Source: Malus domestica (lineage: Eukaryota; Streptophyta; Magnoliopsida; Rosales; Rosaceae). From it: a stretch of 64,000 bases of DNA. The notes under the pieces are model-generated. The model was not told where the DNA came from. It saw only the letters and a program-made list of their open reading frames with translations, and searched no databases. Every line of letters starts with the position of its first letter. The first letter of the stretch is position 1. A program made the translations under genes and the position numbers. The stretch spans positions 19,193,001-19,257,000 of the forward strand of contig NC_091674.1 of the NCBI RefSeq assembly GCF_042453785.1, in the 5' to 3' direction. Positions 23,614 to 36,030 of the stretch are shown in pieces.

Positions 23614-25920
23614 TGTCACAGCTCGTCCCGAAAGATTTTCTCTGATGGTGTGAAATGTCAAATTACTCTTAGACGTCGAGGACGTTATGTAGTGTTGTGG
23701 CTTGAGTTTGGGTTTTAAATTAATCTAGTTAGTTCCTAAGTTTTTGGAACTTAAAGTTAATAGTTTTAGTTGTTGTTAATAACCCAAAAACTGGACCACA
23801 CATACTCACTCACACCCATACCCAACCTCATTGACTCTTCTCTCTCTCTCTCCCTCTCGAGTTTCTTCCATTGTCCGTACAATACGTACGGACAAATCTC
23901 AAACCAAACAATTCCTTCACGGATCAAGGTTTTGGAGGCCATATTCGTATTCCTGGTGAGCTCAGAAACTCATCCATACCCTTAGTTGAACGTGAATCCT
24001 TCGAAAACCCAAGAACCCTGATCGTGGGTACTGTTCATGCACATGTGATCATGGAGGTTTCAATGAATTTTAAGGTTCTAGGAAGCTTTAGGACGTCTTC
24101 ACGAAGCTCGGGGAAGAAATTTGGAGTGTTTTGGACGTCAAGAAGTCCCAGTTCGCGAGTTTCAAGTTTTGGCCAGATTATCGAGGTTTCTTCGACAAGA
24201 TCCCGTGGATTTTAAGGCTTAAAATTGGTAAGGTTTTGTTCTACTTAGTGTAAGCTTCATTTTGGTACAAATTGCATGAATTTTGGTTGAGAAATAAAAA
24301 AGATATTGAAGTTCTAAGATTTTCCAGTTTCCGGCGATCGCAGCGGCACTGGCTCCGGACTCCAGCGAACCAAGGAAGAAGGAGGAGAATATCCCTTCAA
24401 ATTTGACGAAATATTCTGATGCCGTCAAGTAACTTTAACGGAATACGCTTATATTTAACGGAATATTCCCTAACGCTGTTAGGGAATCCGTTTGGTGTGC
24501 CAGGCACGTGCCTGAGTGTGAGCCGCGCGTTTGGCCGTGCCTTGGCCGGCGCGTGAGGGTGCGTGGGTGCTCAAAATTTTTTTCTAAAAATATGGGGATG
24601 TTCCTGAGGTTGAGTAGGTCATGGTGGTATATTCAAATACCCCATTTGAGCAATGTATGAGAAGTTATTTCCTAGTTTTGTGTATGTGCTTTGAATAATG
24701 TTTATTCAGTTATTTCGCATATAGGTGAGACCTATCCTGAGGACAAGCGCCATCAATCGAGGCTCAGGGGTTACGACCCTTCGACATATCAGTGAATGGG
24801 CTTTTAGTTTTCCATATATACCTATATACTTGAGATTTTCCCAGAAAATGAATTTGAATGATTATACGCTTTGAAATGCCATGCAAAGTATTTGCCTATT
24901 TTATTTATGCATTAGTAGTTGCATATATTTATGATTGGTGCTGCAGACGCACAGGTAAGTGCCGGGTAAGTTCATAAATTAAAGATGTGAGATTGCTTCA
25001 GTTATGCGAAAAATGATGTGATCTATTGAGAGCTCATAAACCTACACCCCGATGTTAGTGCTCTCGCCCAGAGTTAGGGCACAGTCTTTCACCTGATGTT
25101 CACCTCCCGCACCATATGCTTACCTTGGATCCAAGTTAGGTGTACAGGCTTGTCATACAGACCATTATAGATGGTTTCGACTCGTAGGTGACCCGCGATT
25201 ATTCGCACAGTCTTCACGTGATCGTAGCACTAAAGCATATTTATTTTACACCTAGTCTTGTCATACATACCACTTTAGATGGTTCCGACTCTTGTGCAAA
25301 ATTTGTTATGATTGAAATTGGTTATGAGCTATAGACTCAGCCATGCAGGTCACATAGGTGGATTTGGCTAATATGATATCTGGCATTGATACATTTTGAT
25401 TGGATTATTTATAGCATTTCATTAAGATACTTTGGCATGGTATATTTCTATGGATTTTCATCCTAAGCATGATTTTTGATATAACATATATTATTATTTT
25501 TTTGGGAAATTATACAGGTTTTACGGTGAGAGGTTAGAACTTTTGAGAAATGAAATGATTTTGAAAAGCTTTGTTTTTTCCCACTCACACTTTTGCGCCC
25601 CTCCAGGTTTTAGGTAGAAGTGCTTTGGTGGCTCACGGGGATTTCAACGGTGGTTCTGACATAACACCATAAATGTAGGATCACCCATGGGTGTTGTATA
25701 CTTAGTACTTGTCCTGCTTGACTGCACTTAGGCTATTTATGCTCTAGTTATGTATTTCACACTTAATCTCGCACTAGCACTTATCTTAGCTAATACTGCT
25801 AGTAGTTTGGTTTTTATTCACTCGTATTTCTCTATATCAATTTTGCTTCCACACTGTGCACATGGTTACGTCACTCTCACGTGACGGCCAGCACGCCCTG
25901 ATTTAGGTCGGGGTGTGTCA
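23614..25920 (+). mobile_element. Gypsy-type long LTR, copy 1 (probable solo LTR)
   Basis: About 2.3 kb starting TGTCACAGCTCGTCCCG and ending TCGGGGTGTGTCA, homologous over its whole length to 33387-35560. No interior coding sequence is attached, so it is most simply a solo LTR. A clear target duplication is not seen (CCGCC left, CCACG right). It contains units of the form GTC(A/G)TACAGACC ... GGTT(C/T)CGAC. Start sequence and orientation match the LTR of the Tekay-like chromovirus remnant near 48.9 kb. Short open frames within are not genes. Confidence 0.75.
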
Positions 25921-26571
25921 CCACGCCCGAAATACTTATTTTTGGGAAATAATATTAATCATTATTCTTTACTTCAATTCTTTAATTCCTCACAAAACTA
26001 TATCCATATTTTAATTATCAAAACATACGATTAAATTATGAATTAAATCCCCAAATTTCTTCTATTAAAACAAGGGATTGTCTCTAGAAAAATTCAGAGA
26101 GCATGTGACTACAATGGGTTTGCAAAACATCTAGATGTGTTGTAGTGTGAGACGTGGGGTGGGCATCGTTGTATAGTTTTAGGGACGCCTGAAACATGGA
26201 CAAGTAGATGCGACTCTATCTAGTTCTTTAGTACTTGGTCGGTTAAAGATAGATGGCACTAGCGAGGTAACCAGGTAAATCGTCTTGAAAGTAAAATCCG
26301 TAATAAGCTTCAAGAAATAATTTATATAACATTGTGGCGTATAGTGCAGAACTAAGTCATCATTTGTAACCGGGTATGGATTGTTTTTCCCTGTTACTTG
26401 GATATGATATCATTTTACTAAAGAGTAAAATGTTATCAGATAAAGTGGAATGGTGCGCACCAGGTAAAGAAGCCACATATGTAATGTTACATTCGATTTG
26501 TTTATGAGTAATACTCTTAAGAAACAAATCAGAATAGGAAACCATTTATGTTATCATAATCAAGTGGAAGA
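25921..26571. other. Retroelement-like spacer, unassigned
   Basis: Lies between the gypsy LTR and a probable copia 3' LTR. The end (TCAAGTGGAAGA) resembles a polypurine tract. I find no intact coding motif. Confidence 0.35.
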
Positions 26572-26960
26572 TGTTGGAATATGATTGTGATAACATGGTT
26601 TTCACAATATGTGTAATCATATGTGAAGGTACACCGTAACATTGGTGTACTATATACATATGATTGTAGTGAAATAAGTTAATTAATTAATAAATAATAT
26701 AATATAATTATTTATTTAATTAATTGATTAATTCTAAAATGATATGAACAGTTGTATTTCAACGTGAAAAGTTCTAACTTCCTCTGAAGAATACAACTCC
26801 TCCATAAAGGTTACTTCCATCTCTATATATTTGTCAAATCCTTTTCTGTCAGATTTATTCAATTCAATATTCACTCTCTATTCATATCTTTCACACCATA
26901 TTGTGATCGATAGTCTAAGCAACATCAGTTTTCTATCATGTGAATTACCCTATTTCTATC
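26572..26960 (+). mobile_element. Probable copia LTR starting TGTTGGAATATG
   Basis: TGTTGGAATATG follows the purine-rich AAGTGGAAGA, as at copia 3' LTRs. The right end is not defined because a fragment of the 23149-23405 LTR abuts it at about 26965. Includes an AT-rich stretch and a possible TATA region near 26820. Confidence 0.4.
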
Positions 26961-26964
26961 ACAC

Positions 26965-27105
26965 AGTGCCTTTATTTATAGTAGTAAAGGAGAGAATAAA
27001 TTCCTTCATCCCCAAGAAATACAAGTTGTAATAGGAAATAATAATTAGAATAAAATCTAATATAAGATTTACACAATCACACTTAAACTAGGAAAGTTTA
27101 CAACA
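26965..27105 (-). repeat. Truncated second copy of the 23149-23405 LTR
   Basis: Matches 23264-23405 (AGTGCCTTTATTTATAGTA ... TTTACAACA) in the same orientation. If it is the partner LTR, the - strand copia element spans 23149-27105 and was itself invaded by the gypsy LTR and the TGTTGGAATATG element. Confidence 0.7.
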
Positions 27106-30020
27106 TAAATGACATTAACCAAGCTTAATTTTGAAATTAAGAACAACATTTTTTGTTTTCTTGCTAAATTTATTAGTTATATTATGAACACGTTTATATA
27201 ATTTGAAATAAAAAAAATATTATGAATACGTTTTTCACCAGGAGGGATTAAATCTTTTTTATTTTATTTTATTTTCTTTTCTTTTTGTGTGAATAAACTT
27301 TGAAAAGTCAAGACGATGAATCCGTCCACCGTCCTTGAGCTTGACTAACCAAAGACAATTGCAGCTTTGGTCTAAATAAAGCAGCCGTGCATGCTTGCTA
27401 AGACCACAGCCCATATTCTGTTAAAATCTATCAGAGCCTGGTCTCGATCCAGGGACTTGAGTGATAGCCCACCACACTTTCACATGTGGGTAGCCATTTA
27501 CATTAGTAAAGTTGTATGTACACGAGTTTGAATTATTTTATTTTTTTTAACATTGTACAAACGAGTTTGAATTTTTTTTTTATTTTAGTTTAAAGTAAAA
27601 TATTCTTGTATGAAAAAAAAATTCTTTTTTTGCTAGAAAGTTGAGAACATTCGTAAAATAAAGTTCACTCTGACAGATTATATTGTACATAGTCTTAAAA
27701 GGACTGGCATATGGAAAGAAGATGGCACTTATGCAAATAAAGCATAAGTAAAAGTTCTTCGTTGCAGAAATTACAAATATTACATAACCAAAAACAGATC
27801 CTCCACAGGGAAAAAAACCTCTTACATGACATTAATATGCATATATTCATCCCTCGATTCAAAGTTTCATACTCATTTATCTCTCACTAATGTAATAAGA
27901 GAGAATACATAAAGGGATAGGAAACAAAGGATGTGTAAGTTTTTCCTTTTGGAAAAGGGAGAAAAGAAGCCAAATTTCATAGTAAACTTAATCCTACTAC
28001 ACATCAATATATAGTATTTATCAATTTTTAAGTGGGTCAGATACGATTCGCTTATTAAATTCTCTTGTATTCTTCAATCCATTCGGCTGTTAAAATTTAA
28101 CAATGCATGTCATACATTGATGTACTCTAAAATTGTACTGCACATTAGTGTAAGATTGTGTCACGTGAGTGAGTTTACCACATCATTTTATTTGTGTTAT
28201 ATTAAATAGGAAATAGAATTATACATGTATTAGGAAATAAATAATATTATTATTATTTATATTTTAGTGGGAATAGAACTCTTGAAGAGTGGTTTTTAAA
28301 TCACTCACATCGTGGATGACAGTTTCCTTAATAGGAGGAAACTGTCAACTGTTGTAGATATATATGTTTTGGTCTCTCCTCTCAAAATCTATCATTCATA
28401 CTAAGAAGTTCGTTATATTGAGAACTAAACACAAGATTGCAGAGATGAGAGGACTGACTCTAACTCGAAATGATGAATTCTTCAAATAAGTTTTACTGAT
28501 TGTTTTCATAGAACAATTCTATACACAGCTATGGTATTAATTGTAGTTACTTGTATTTAATTGGTTTAGATCCTTTAATGGAAAACTCTTACAATCAGTT
28601 CATAGTATATACTGTAATTTAAGTGACTTAGATTCATTCGTTAAATTATCTAGTATTCTTGAGCCCATCTAACAGTTAAATTTGACGATGTATATCATGC
28701 ATTGATGCACTGAAGAATTTTTGTGTACAATAGCATGTCGTATAAACACCAATTGGGTTGCACTACTATGTTTGAAGGGAAATAGTTAGTTACTCAATGG
28801 GACCATGTGCAGAAACATGTTCAATATTTCCATGAATTATAACGACCATGATGTGTTAGTTCAAGGTTTAGGAAGGACAGTGAAAGCGATTTTGTTCACC
28901 CAACAACTTATTGGCTACTCACAAATCAATGAAAAAACAAGTTGGCATTAGCCCTCAATTGTTAGAATTCATCTGTCCCACATCTGCTAGAAGGCTTGAG
29001 AACAAACCCTTTAAATAGAATTACCTCACTCTAACTAACATCGAGGCTTTTGTGATAAAACTCTACACCTGATGGATTGAGCATGTAGCCAAGTGAAAAC
29101 AGTATTGATGTTGTTGGAGTAGGCCCATGACTCATCTACCTGAAATTTAAGATCAATAAAGATAGAATAATCAAATCCTTCAAGGAAGATAAATGAGTTT
29201 GCTGCACCCGTTGCATGAAATATGTGTCTCACGTTTATTATATTTTGTTCAAGGAACGAGTGCAAGGCATAAATTAAGTTTAGTTTAGCTTGGTAAGAAA
29301 ATTGTGAAACTCAAGGGTCTCAATTAAATGAGGGCTATTGTATTATTCCTTATCTTTTTCTTTTCTTTTTTTTCCACAAGGGGGACAACAGGTGGCAAGC
29401 CACGGTTATCCATATTTGTCGGTCCCGAAGAGGCTATTGGGAATTCCACCTTGTCAGTGGCCATAACCAAGCAGACTCACCAGTTCAAAGTATCGAACGC
29501 GGGACCGCCCAATGTATATGAAGCCAGCTTAAGCAAATCAAAATGATAAGCATGTATTAGACAGCTCCACATGATCTGTATTTGCATGCTCCCCTCCCAT
29601 GCATAAATTCCCTTTCACCTCTAATTCACATGCAATTTCAACTCTGCAAAAAGTATGTAATCTAAATAAAAGCACATTATATGCAGGGGCAGATACTAAC
29701 TACCTAATTTATTCTACAAACTTCCAATTGCAACATGCCTTCAATTTGGATTTAATTATTGGATACTTTCTAGAAAACGTGTAACTTTTTAATGTATTTG
29801 ATACTCTGTATGTCACATGATGTTAATTATTTATTTAAATTATAACATGTTTATATGTTTTTAATATACTCTTGATGTGAGGCATATCAATTTTAATATT
29901 TATTCTTATTAATAACACATATAATTGTAGTCACTATGCATGTGTTCTCAATGAAAAATTAAATTCCTAAAATACGACTTGTAGAAAAGATTGAGAGAAG
30001 TTATTGACACGTGTTACTAA
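27106..30020. other. AT-rich intergenic DNA, no gene seen
   Basis: Includes a decayed tRNA-like piece (27429-27495) and a ~90-base direct repeat (28049-28130 and 28636-28708: CATTCGGCTGTTAAA / CATCTAACAGTTAAA, then ATGCATG/ATATCATG TCATACATTGATG-like). A sequence near 28960 (ATTGTTAGAATTCATCTG, CCCACATC) resembles an LTR start. The 72-codon frame at 29328 has no known motif. Confidence 0.4.
27429..27495 (-). pseudogene. Degenerate initiator tRNA-Met-like fragment
   Basis: The - strand 3' half is intact: T arm CCTGGATCGAGACCAGG then CTCTGATA, as in initiator tRNA-Met. The anticodon arm has lost about three bases (GTGGGCTATCACTC) and the 5' half is unrecognisable. Confidence 0.5.
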
Positions 30021-30510
30021 GGTTCTAAAAGACATTAAACGCTAGTTGGGTGGCAGACTGAGACCTAGCGCATAGGTGGCAAAGCGAGGTCTAGACAAAT
30101 TTAAGTAATATATGTATAAATAAGGGTTTGCTTATACATAAAAAATACATAATTTCATGAAAATATGAGGAACAATCATATATTGCGTGTTCATCTAAGT
30201 ATTCAATAAATCTCTTACAATTTATTAAAAAAATAAATTGCAAAATGAAAATTACCTATTATCTATCTAAGAAGCTCATAGTCAAGCACTGGATGGGATG
30301 ATCCACATGTGGTCTGCTATTGTGAGAGTCGCGATCTAGACGAGTCTAGATGGGCTTGGTGGGTGCCTAGACGGGTCTAGATGGGCTCGGTGGGCACCTA
30401 AGTGGTTTAGGTGGGCCCCTAAGCATCTACACACGATTTCTTAATTTTTAAACATCTAATGACTAACCGTCTATCGTCCAGGTAGTGCTAGGCATAAATT
30501 TTTAGAACGG
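30021..30510. mobile_element. MITE-like foldback element
   Basis: Left end GGTTCTAAAAGACATTAAAC is the imperfect inverse of the right end GCATAAATTTTTAGAAC. Internally GGTGGGC and CTAGACGGGTCTAGATGGGC recur. No coding sequence. The target duplication was not resolved. Confidence 0.55.
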
Positions 30511-31094
30511 TGCGTGTCACAATCCGAATAATTCATCTACTGATGACCCCACATCAAAGCATTCTTTACCAACCAGCAGCAAGGACAACAATGGCCAAAT
30601 AATGATGTTAAGAATTTGTGATGAAATAAAAGGTGGACCAGAATTTGGTTGAAGTCTAGAAGATAATAAAGACCTAGACATGCATTAAGACAAAAGTTGG
30701 TGTGTTCTTATAATGAAACAAAGGAATACGACAGATTAGGGGCAAAAATAATAAAATTATAAAATTATAAAAACAGAGAGGGAAAAAATAAAAAATCAAA
30801 GTGGATATATATATCCAATATTAGAAACATTGGCAAAAGTACTATTATTAATTTGCCTCTTTTTATATAGTTTAGATCAGTTTTACTGAGCTCCCTTCTC
30901 TTGGTCACCTAATAATAAAAAATAATAATAATTTATTGTTAAATTGATATCAAAAGTAGAGATTAAAACACTAAAATCACATTAATTAATTCTCCACCTT
31001 TGATAACCAACCCAAAGCAGAACAACCATGTATTTTTCAATCATCGGGTAATTTTGGAGAACATTTTTATAATTTTACTTCTTCCAAAGAATAG

Positions 31095-31250
31095 GACAAG
31101 GAAACTGTTATCCACACACCCATTTGTAGGTCTCATACACCATTGTTAATTTTTTGTTATTAATATCTTTTTCAACTCATTTGATCGAATTATCGAAAAC
31201 TGAGAGAAATGTATGAAAAGTAAAAACGGATGGGTGTATAGCACCACCTT
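31095..31250. mobile_element. Small foldback MITE (TATCCACAC family)
   Basis: CTGTTATCCACACACCCATT at the left and, on the other strand, GGTGCTATACACCCATCC at the right. Related to the element at 51812-51961. Confidence 0.45.
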
Positions 31251-31253
31251 AGG

Positions 31254-31958
31254 CCATCTCCAACCGAAGAAGGGTCAAAGGGCTCTCTTAGGCCTTGTAG
31301 CCCTCTAAGAAATTAATATTTTAATAAACAATGTTAGACTATTTTTCTTACCATCTCCAACCAAGAGACCAGAGGGCCATAGACCAAACATAGCCTTGTG
31401 ACAAAAAATCATCTCCAACCGAGGGGGCCAAAGGGTCAAAGGGTCAAAAGATAATTTATTATTTTAATTGAATTAATATGGATACTTAAATTAAACTACC
31501 TCAATAATTTTACGTTATGGGTTGTCAATAATTTTTCGAGATGGAATCTCAATAATTTTACGTCTCAGATGGAGTAGGCGTTTAAGTTTTATGTTGTTAA
31601 ATGTTTTTAAAAAAAAGTTATTTAAACTTCATGTTGTTAAATGTTTTTTTATGTTGTTTAATGTTACTTAATATTATTTAATGTTGTTTAATATTGTTTA
31701 ATGTTGTTTAATGTTACTTAATATTATTTAATGTTGTTTAATGACTTATGAAGTTATGGGAAAAAAAATAGAATTTTTAAATTTAAAAAAAATTGTAAAA
31801 TATATATATAACTGTAAAAAAAAAATCAAATATAACGGCTAACTGATGTTAGCAACTAACCGTTGGATTCAAATTGTTGGACCAGCCAGTTGGCCCTCTT
31901 CTCCTTTTTTGCCCGGTGAGGCCCACGAACCCTTTGGCTTAACCCTCGGTTGGTAATA
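31254..31958. mobile_element. MITE with CCATCTCCAACC ends
   Basis: Left GGCCATCTCCAACCGAAG and right CCTCGGTTGGTAATAG are imperfect inverted repeats. CATCTCCAACC recurs at 31351 and 31411 near the left end, so the end has been reiterated. The middle holds short AT-rich repeats (TTTAATGTTGTTTAATG). Confidence 0.5.
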
Positions 31959-32284
31959 GTTTTTATGTCATTTCGAGTTATTTTCAATCCTCTGATCGTC
32001 TGGCTGAATCAGTTGAAGATGACTTTATCGACAATGATGGTTTGGTGACCGTGTAAAAAGTTTAATAATAACAATAATCATGAAAGGGGACCAGTGCTTA
32101 CAGAAGCAGGTGATGGAAGCTAGCTGGTTGAAAATAGACATAGTGATTGCATTGACTGTAAACAACCGATGTTTAAAGCTGAAAATTGTGATAATTGCTG
32201 CATAAAATGCTAATTTAAAAAAAAAATTGTCTTCATAATTATTTGGTATGGGTTCTGCTGCTTATATAGTTCCTAAAGGTTATT

Positions 32285-32492
32285 ATCCCCGGAAAGGGAT
32301 CGGATTCATTTCCATCAAATCCACTAAATTCGGAATTCGCGTCTTTGAAATTTAATCCAACGATTACATTTATTATAATTTTTAAAAGAACCTCCTGTTT
32401 GTAACCGTTGGATCAAATTGCAACGATCCGGATCACGAACTTGGTAAATTTGGTAGAAAGGGATCCGAAGAGGATCCATTTCCATTATCCCC
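32285..32492. mobile_element. Foldback MITE, GGAAAGGGATC family
   Basis: Left arm GGAAAGGGATCGGATTC ... AATCCAACGATT is the imperfect inverse of the right arm CCGTTGGATCAA ... GAGGATCCATTTCC, giving a ~200-base palindrome without coding capacity. Confidence 0.55.
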
Positions 32493-32904
32493 TACTTAGC
32501 TCTTTTTGCTACATGTGATGTTTAGAATTTTCATAAAAACATTTATAGAATATAGTTGTCATGATGAAAGTTGTTTGACAAAAATCTCGCAATACGGTTA
32601 AGATAAATGAATAAGAGATAAAAAAACGTGAACCGAAACAGGACCACAGAACAAGAAGAAAAAAGATTATAAATCGGCCACGAAATAGAGCAAATCTAGT
32701 AATTCTAAAGGCCATTAGACTTGATAATCGCACAAATATGAGGGGATGAGAATGACATAGTAAAAGGATGGCAAACAATATACCTCCTTCCCAAATACAT
32801 ATATTATTGGAAAGAAAGATATATTGGTATATATAGTCTTTACTAAAACAAATAGTTTCCAGATAAATGAATAAAGAAAAAAAATAGTTACGACTACAAT
32901 CTTT

Positions 32905-32998
32905 AATGCTAGTTTTTAAGAGTCAACACATATCTATGTATATCTATGCTAGTTTTTGGAAAGAGTCAACATATATCCATGTATGCTAGTTTTTATTT
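32905..32998. repeat. Short tandem duplication
   Basis: Unit of about 45 bases, ATGCTAGTTTTT ... GAGTCAACA(C/T)ATAT, present about 2.3 times. Confidence 0.6.
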
Positions 32999-33381
32999 TA
33001 TTTTTATTTTTAAACAGACGGTAGTATCTGCACTAAGAAAATAAGAGAGTGAGTTATGCCTTATAATAGGCTTGCATAATAATGTGATTCAATTTTATTT
33101 TTGGAAAAAATCGAACTTAACACCTCTTGATTACAAATACTAGGGCTGGCAATTCCTGACACGACCCGATAACCCGACACGACACGAAATTAACAGGTGT
33201 TCAGGTCGACACGATAACGAATCAGGTCGTTATCGGGTAACCCAATAAGCACCTGTTAAGATAACGGGTTGATTCAAGTATACACATGGGTAACACGATA
33301 CACGATAAGCAGAATATTAATTTTATAATTTTATAACCCTAAAAAAATACTATAATAATTATATATATTAATTTAACAATT

Positions 33382-35565
33382 TTGTATGTCACAGCCCGTC
33401 CCGAGATTTTCTTATTAATGACGTGAAATGTCGGATTTGCCCTTAGCGAGGGCTAAGGTACGTGTGTGTGACGTTATTTGGATTAATTTTATAAGTTTTG
33501 GGATTAAAATTTGGTTTTGGAATTATGTGGTTAGGGAATTGGATGGATGGTGAGGATTTAGTGTGGACACCTCACACACTTCTTGTTCTCTCCCTCTTCC
33601 CGTATCACTCTGTCTCTCTCCTCCCTCACGATTCTCTCTCTCTCTCGCACCCATATCGTACGGACCTCACCCAAAACCCTCCAAAACTCAATGGATCGAA
33701 GCAAACAAGGTAAGATTCTCCATCCTTGTGATGTTCTGAGTTAATTAGTGCTAGTTTTAGGACGTGGAACCTTCGATATCACGTGAAACCCGAACCCTCA
33801 TTTTTGGTCACTGTCCATGCACAAGTGAAATGTTGTGTTTCAGGGAATTCTAAGCTTATAGTGAGCTTAGTGAGGTCCCAAGGAAGCTCGGAGTGCTTCG
33901 TTTGAAGGTTTTGGACGTCGGGATCACTAGGTTCGATTTTGGCCGGTTTTGCTTGGAATTTTCCGGTGAGATTTAGTTGTTTTTTGAGCTTAAAAGTAGT
34001 GTATCGTGATTCTACATGTTTGGGGCTTCATTTTGATATAAAATACAAAGAAAATGGTTGAGAAACGAAGGAGAACAAGGAGTTTTCAAGTTGGCCGGAA
34101 ACCGGCCGCCGGAAAGTTCAGTCCGGCGAGTCGAGGTTAGGGATGATGCGTGTGGGGGCGCGTGTCCCCGTGCCTGTCCCGGTGCGTGGGGGCGCGTGCG
34201 GCCTCCAAAAATTTATCTAAAAATTTCTCGACGTCCGTGACGTCGAGTAGGTCGATGTGGTATATTCATATACCCAAATTGAGCATCGTATGAGAAGTTA
34301 TTTCGAATTGTTGGTTATGTGTTTAAATTAACGTTTTTATAGTTGTTTCGCATATAGGTGACACCTATCCCGAGGACGAGTGCATCCAGGGACGTCACGG
34401 GGGTTACGACCCATCGACTTATCAGTGAGTGGGCAGTTTTGTTTTCGTATTACCTATATACTACTGTTTTTCCCAGAAAATGCGTTTATATGAAAATATG
34501 ATTTAAATTGCCATGCATGCAATTGTTGAGATATTTAAATTGATAATTGATGCATATATTTGTGAATTGACGTTGTGGACGCACAGGTGAGTATCAGGTG
34601 AGTTTATATGGTTTATATGAATGAATGATGATGTGATTGCGTTGTGAGCTCATAAACTGCACCTTTGGTATTAGTGCTTATAGTATTCACCACACCGCAC
34701 GCTCGCCTTGGATCCAAGTAGATGGATGTCGTACAGACTACTAGAGGTGGTTCTGACATGCCAGTCGTACAGACCATTAGAAGGGTTCCGACCGGTGGGT
34801 GACTTTAGATTATGTGCACAGATGATTGATGAGAGAAGCACTAGAGCGTATTATTTCACCATCTTAGTCGTACAGACTACTATAGGTAGTTCCGACTTAT
34901 ATGCAGTGTAGTGCCGTACAGGTCACAGTTGGTGACTCCGGCTGGATGGGATATTGAGCTATAGAATCAGCCGTACAGGACCACTGCAGGGTCTCCGGTT
35001 GATTTATTATTTCACCTGAGTTATATTGATGCATTCATATTATATTTTGGCATGGCATGGCATATTCTTTCTGAGATGTTATGTTGATAGATGGTAAGCT
35101 GAGTTTTGATGATTTGCGTATATATATATGTTTTTATACTATTTTTCTGGGAAAGTATACAGGTTTTACGGTGAGGGGTTAGAAATGTTTAAAATGAAAT
35201 GTTTTGGAAAATTTTGGTTTTACTGACCCACTCATCTTTGTTTTGCGCCCCTCCAGGTTCTAGTTAGTAGTTGGTGGCTCTCGAGGTCTTTTTCGGCATT
35301 CTGACAGACGTACTGCATGTAGAACTCACCTGCGGGTGTTGTTCTTTATTTATGGTCCTACTTGACTGCACTTAGACCTACGCTCTGAATTCGTGTGTTT
35401 ACTTTATAACTCTCTCTTTGATGCTAGTAGGTTTTTGCTTTTAGTGGTTGGTTTAAATTCCTTTATATTTCTGTTATATCTTGCTTCCGTGTCGCACTTT
35501 TGGCTACGTCACACTCACGTGACGGCCAGCACGCCTTGATTCTGGGATCGGGGTGTGTCATTGTA
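33382..35565 (+). mobile_element. Gypsy-type solo LTR, copy 2, with TTGTA target duplications
   Basis: LTR 33387-35560 (2174 bases) starts TGTCACAGCCCGTCCCG and ends GATCGGGGTGTGTCA. TTGTA stands on both sides (33382-33386, 35561-35565), proving a solo LTR left by LTR-LTR recombination. Homologous to 23614-25920. Carries four or five internal units GTCGTACAGACTACTAG...GGTTC(C/T)GAC between about 34725 and 35010. Confidence 0.9.
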
Positions 35566-35582
35566 CCCCTAAAAACTATAAA

Positions 35583-35614
<32 letters not shown>

Positions 35615-35867
35615 AATTAACTATAATAATTATAATAATTATATATACTATAATAATTATGCCCCCAAAATATTAACTATAATAATTATATATATATATA
35701 TTAAATTTTATAAAAACTATAATAATTATTAATTAGTATACATCCATTGATTCCATAATTTCATTTCATTCCTGCCGCGCCATTTGAAGAAAAAGGAAGG
35801 GAAAATGAAAATTATAAGAAAAGCTGAAAAAGAAACAAAAAAGAGATGCAAAATGAAAATTAATAAA

Positions 35868-35970
35868 AGTGGTGAGAATTTTTTTTTTTTTTTAAGTTAT
35901 TAACTTTTTATCACACATATTCCACTATTTTTATAATGACACGTGATGTACTACTCCGTGTACTGGTCAC
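35868..35970. mobile_element. MITE, GGTACACCACGTG family, partial copy 3
   Basis: Shares GTGGTGAGAATTTTT and TTTTTATCACACATAT then ACACGTGATGTACTACTCC and GTGTACTGGTCAC with the other copies. The left inverted end is missing. Confidence 0.55.
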
Positions 35971-36030
35971 TTATACGTGCAAAATAAATAGATTTAAATC
36001 TACTTAATAAATATATATATATATACACAC

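Noticed and set aside
23770..24215. Open frames of 71 and 114 codons
   Set aside because: Inside the gypsy LTR, not conserved as open frames in the homologous LTR at 33387-35560.
29328..29546. 72-codon frame GGKPRLSIFVGPEEAIGNST...
   Set aside because: No domain recognised, no splice-compatible neighbours; not enough to call a gene.
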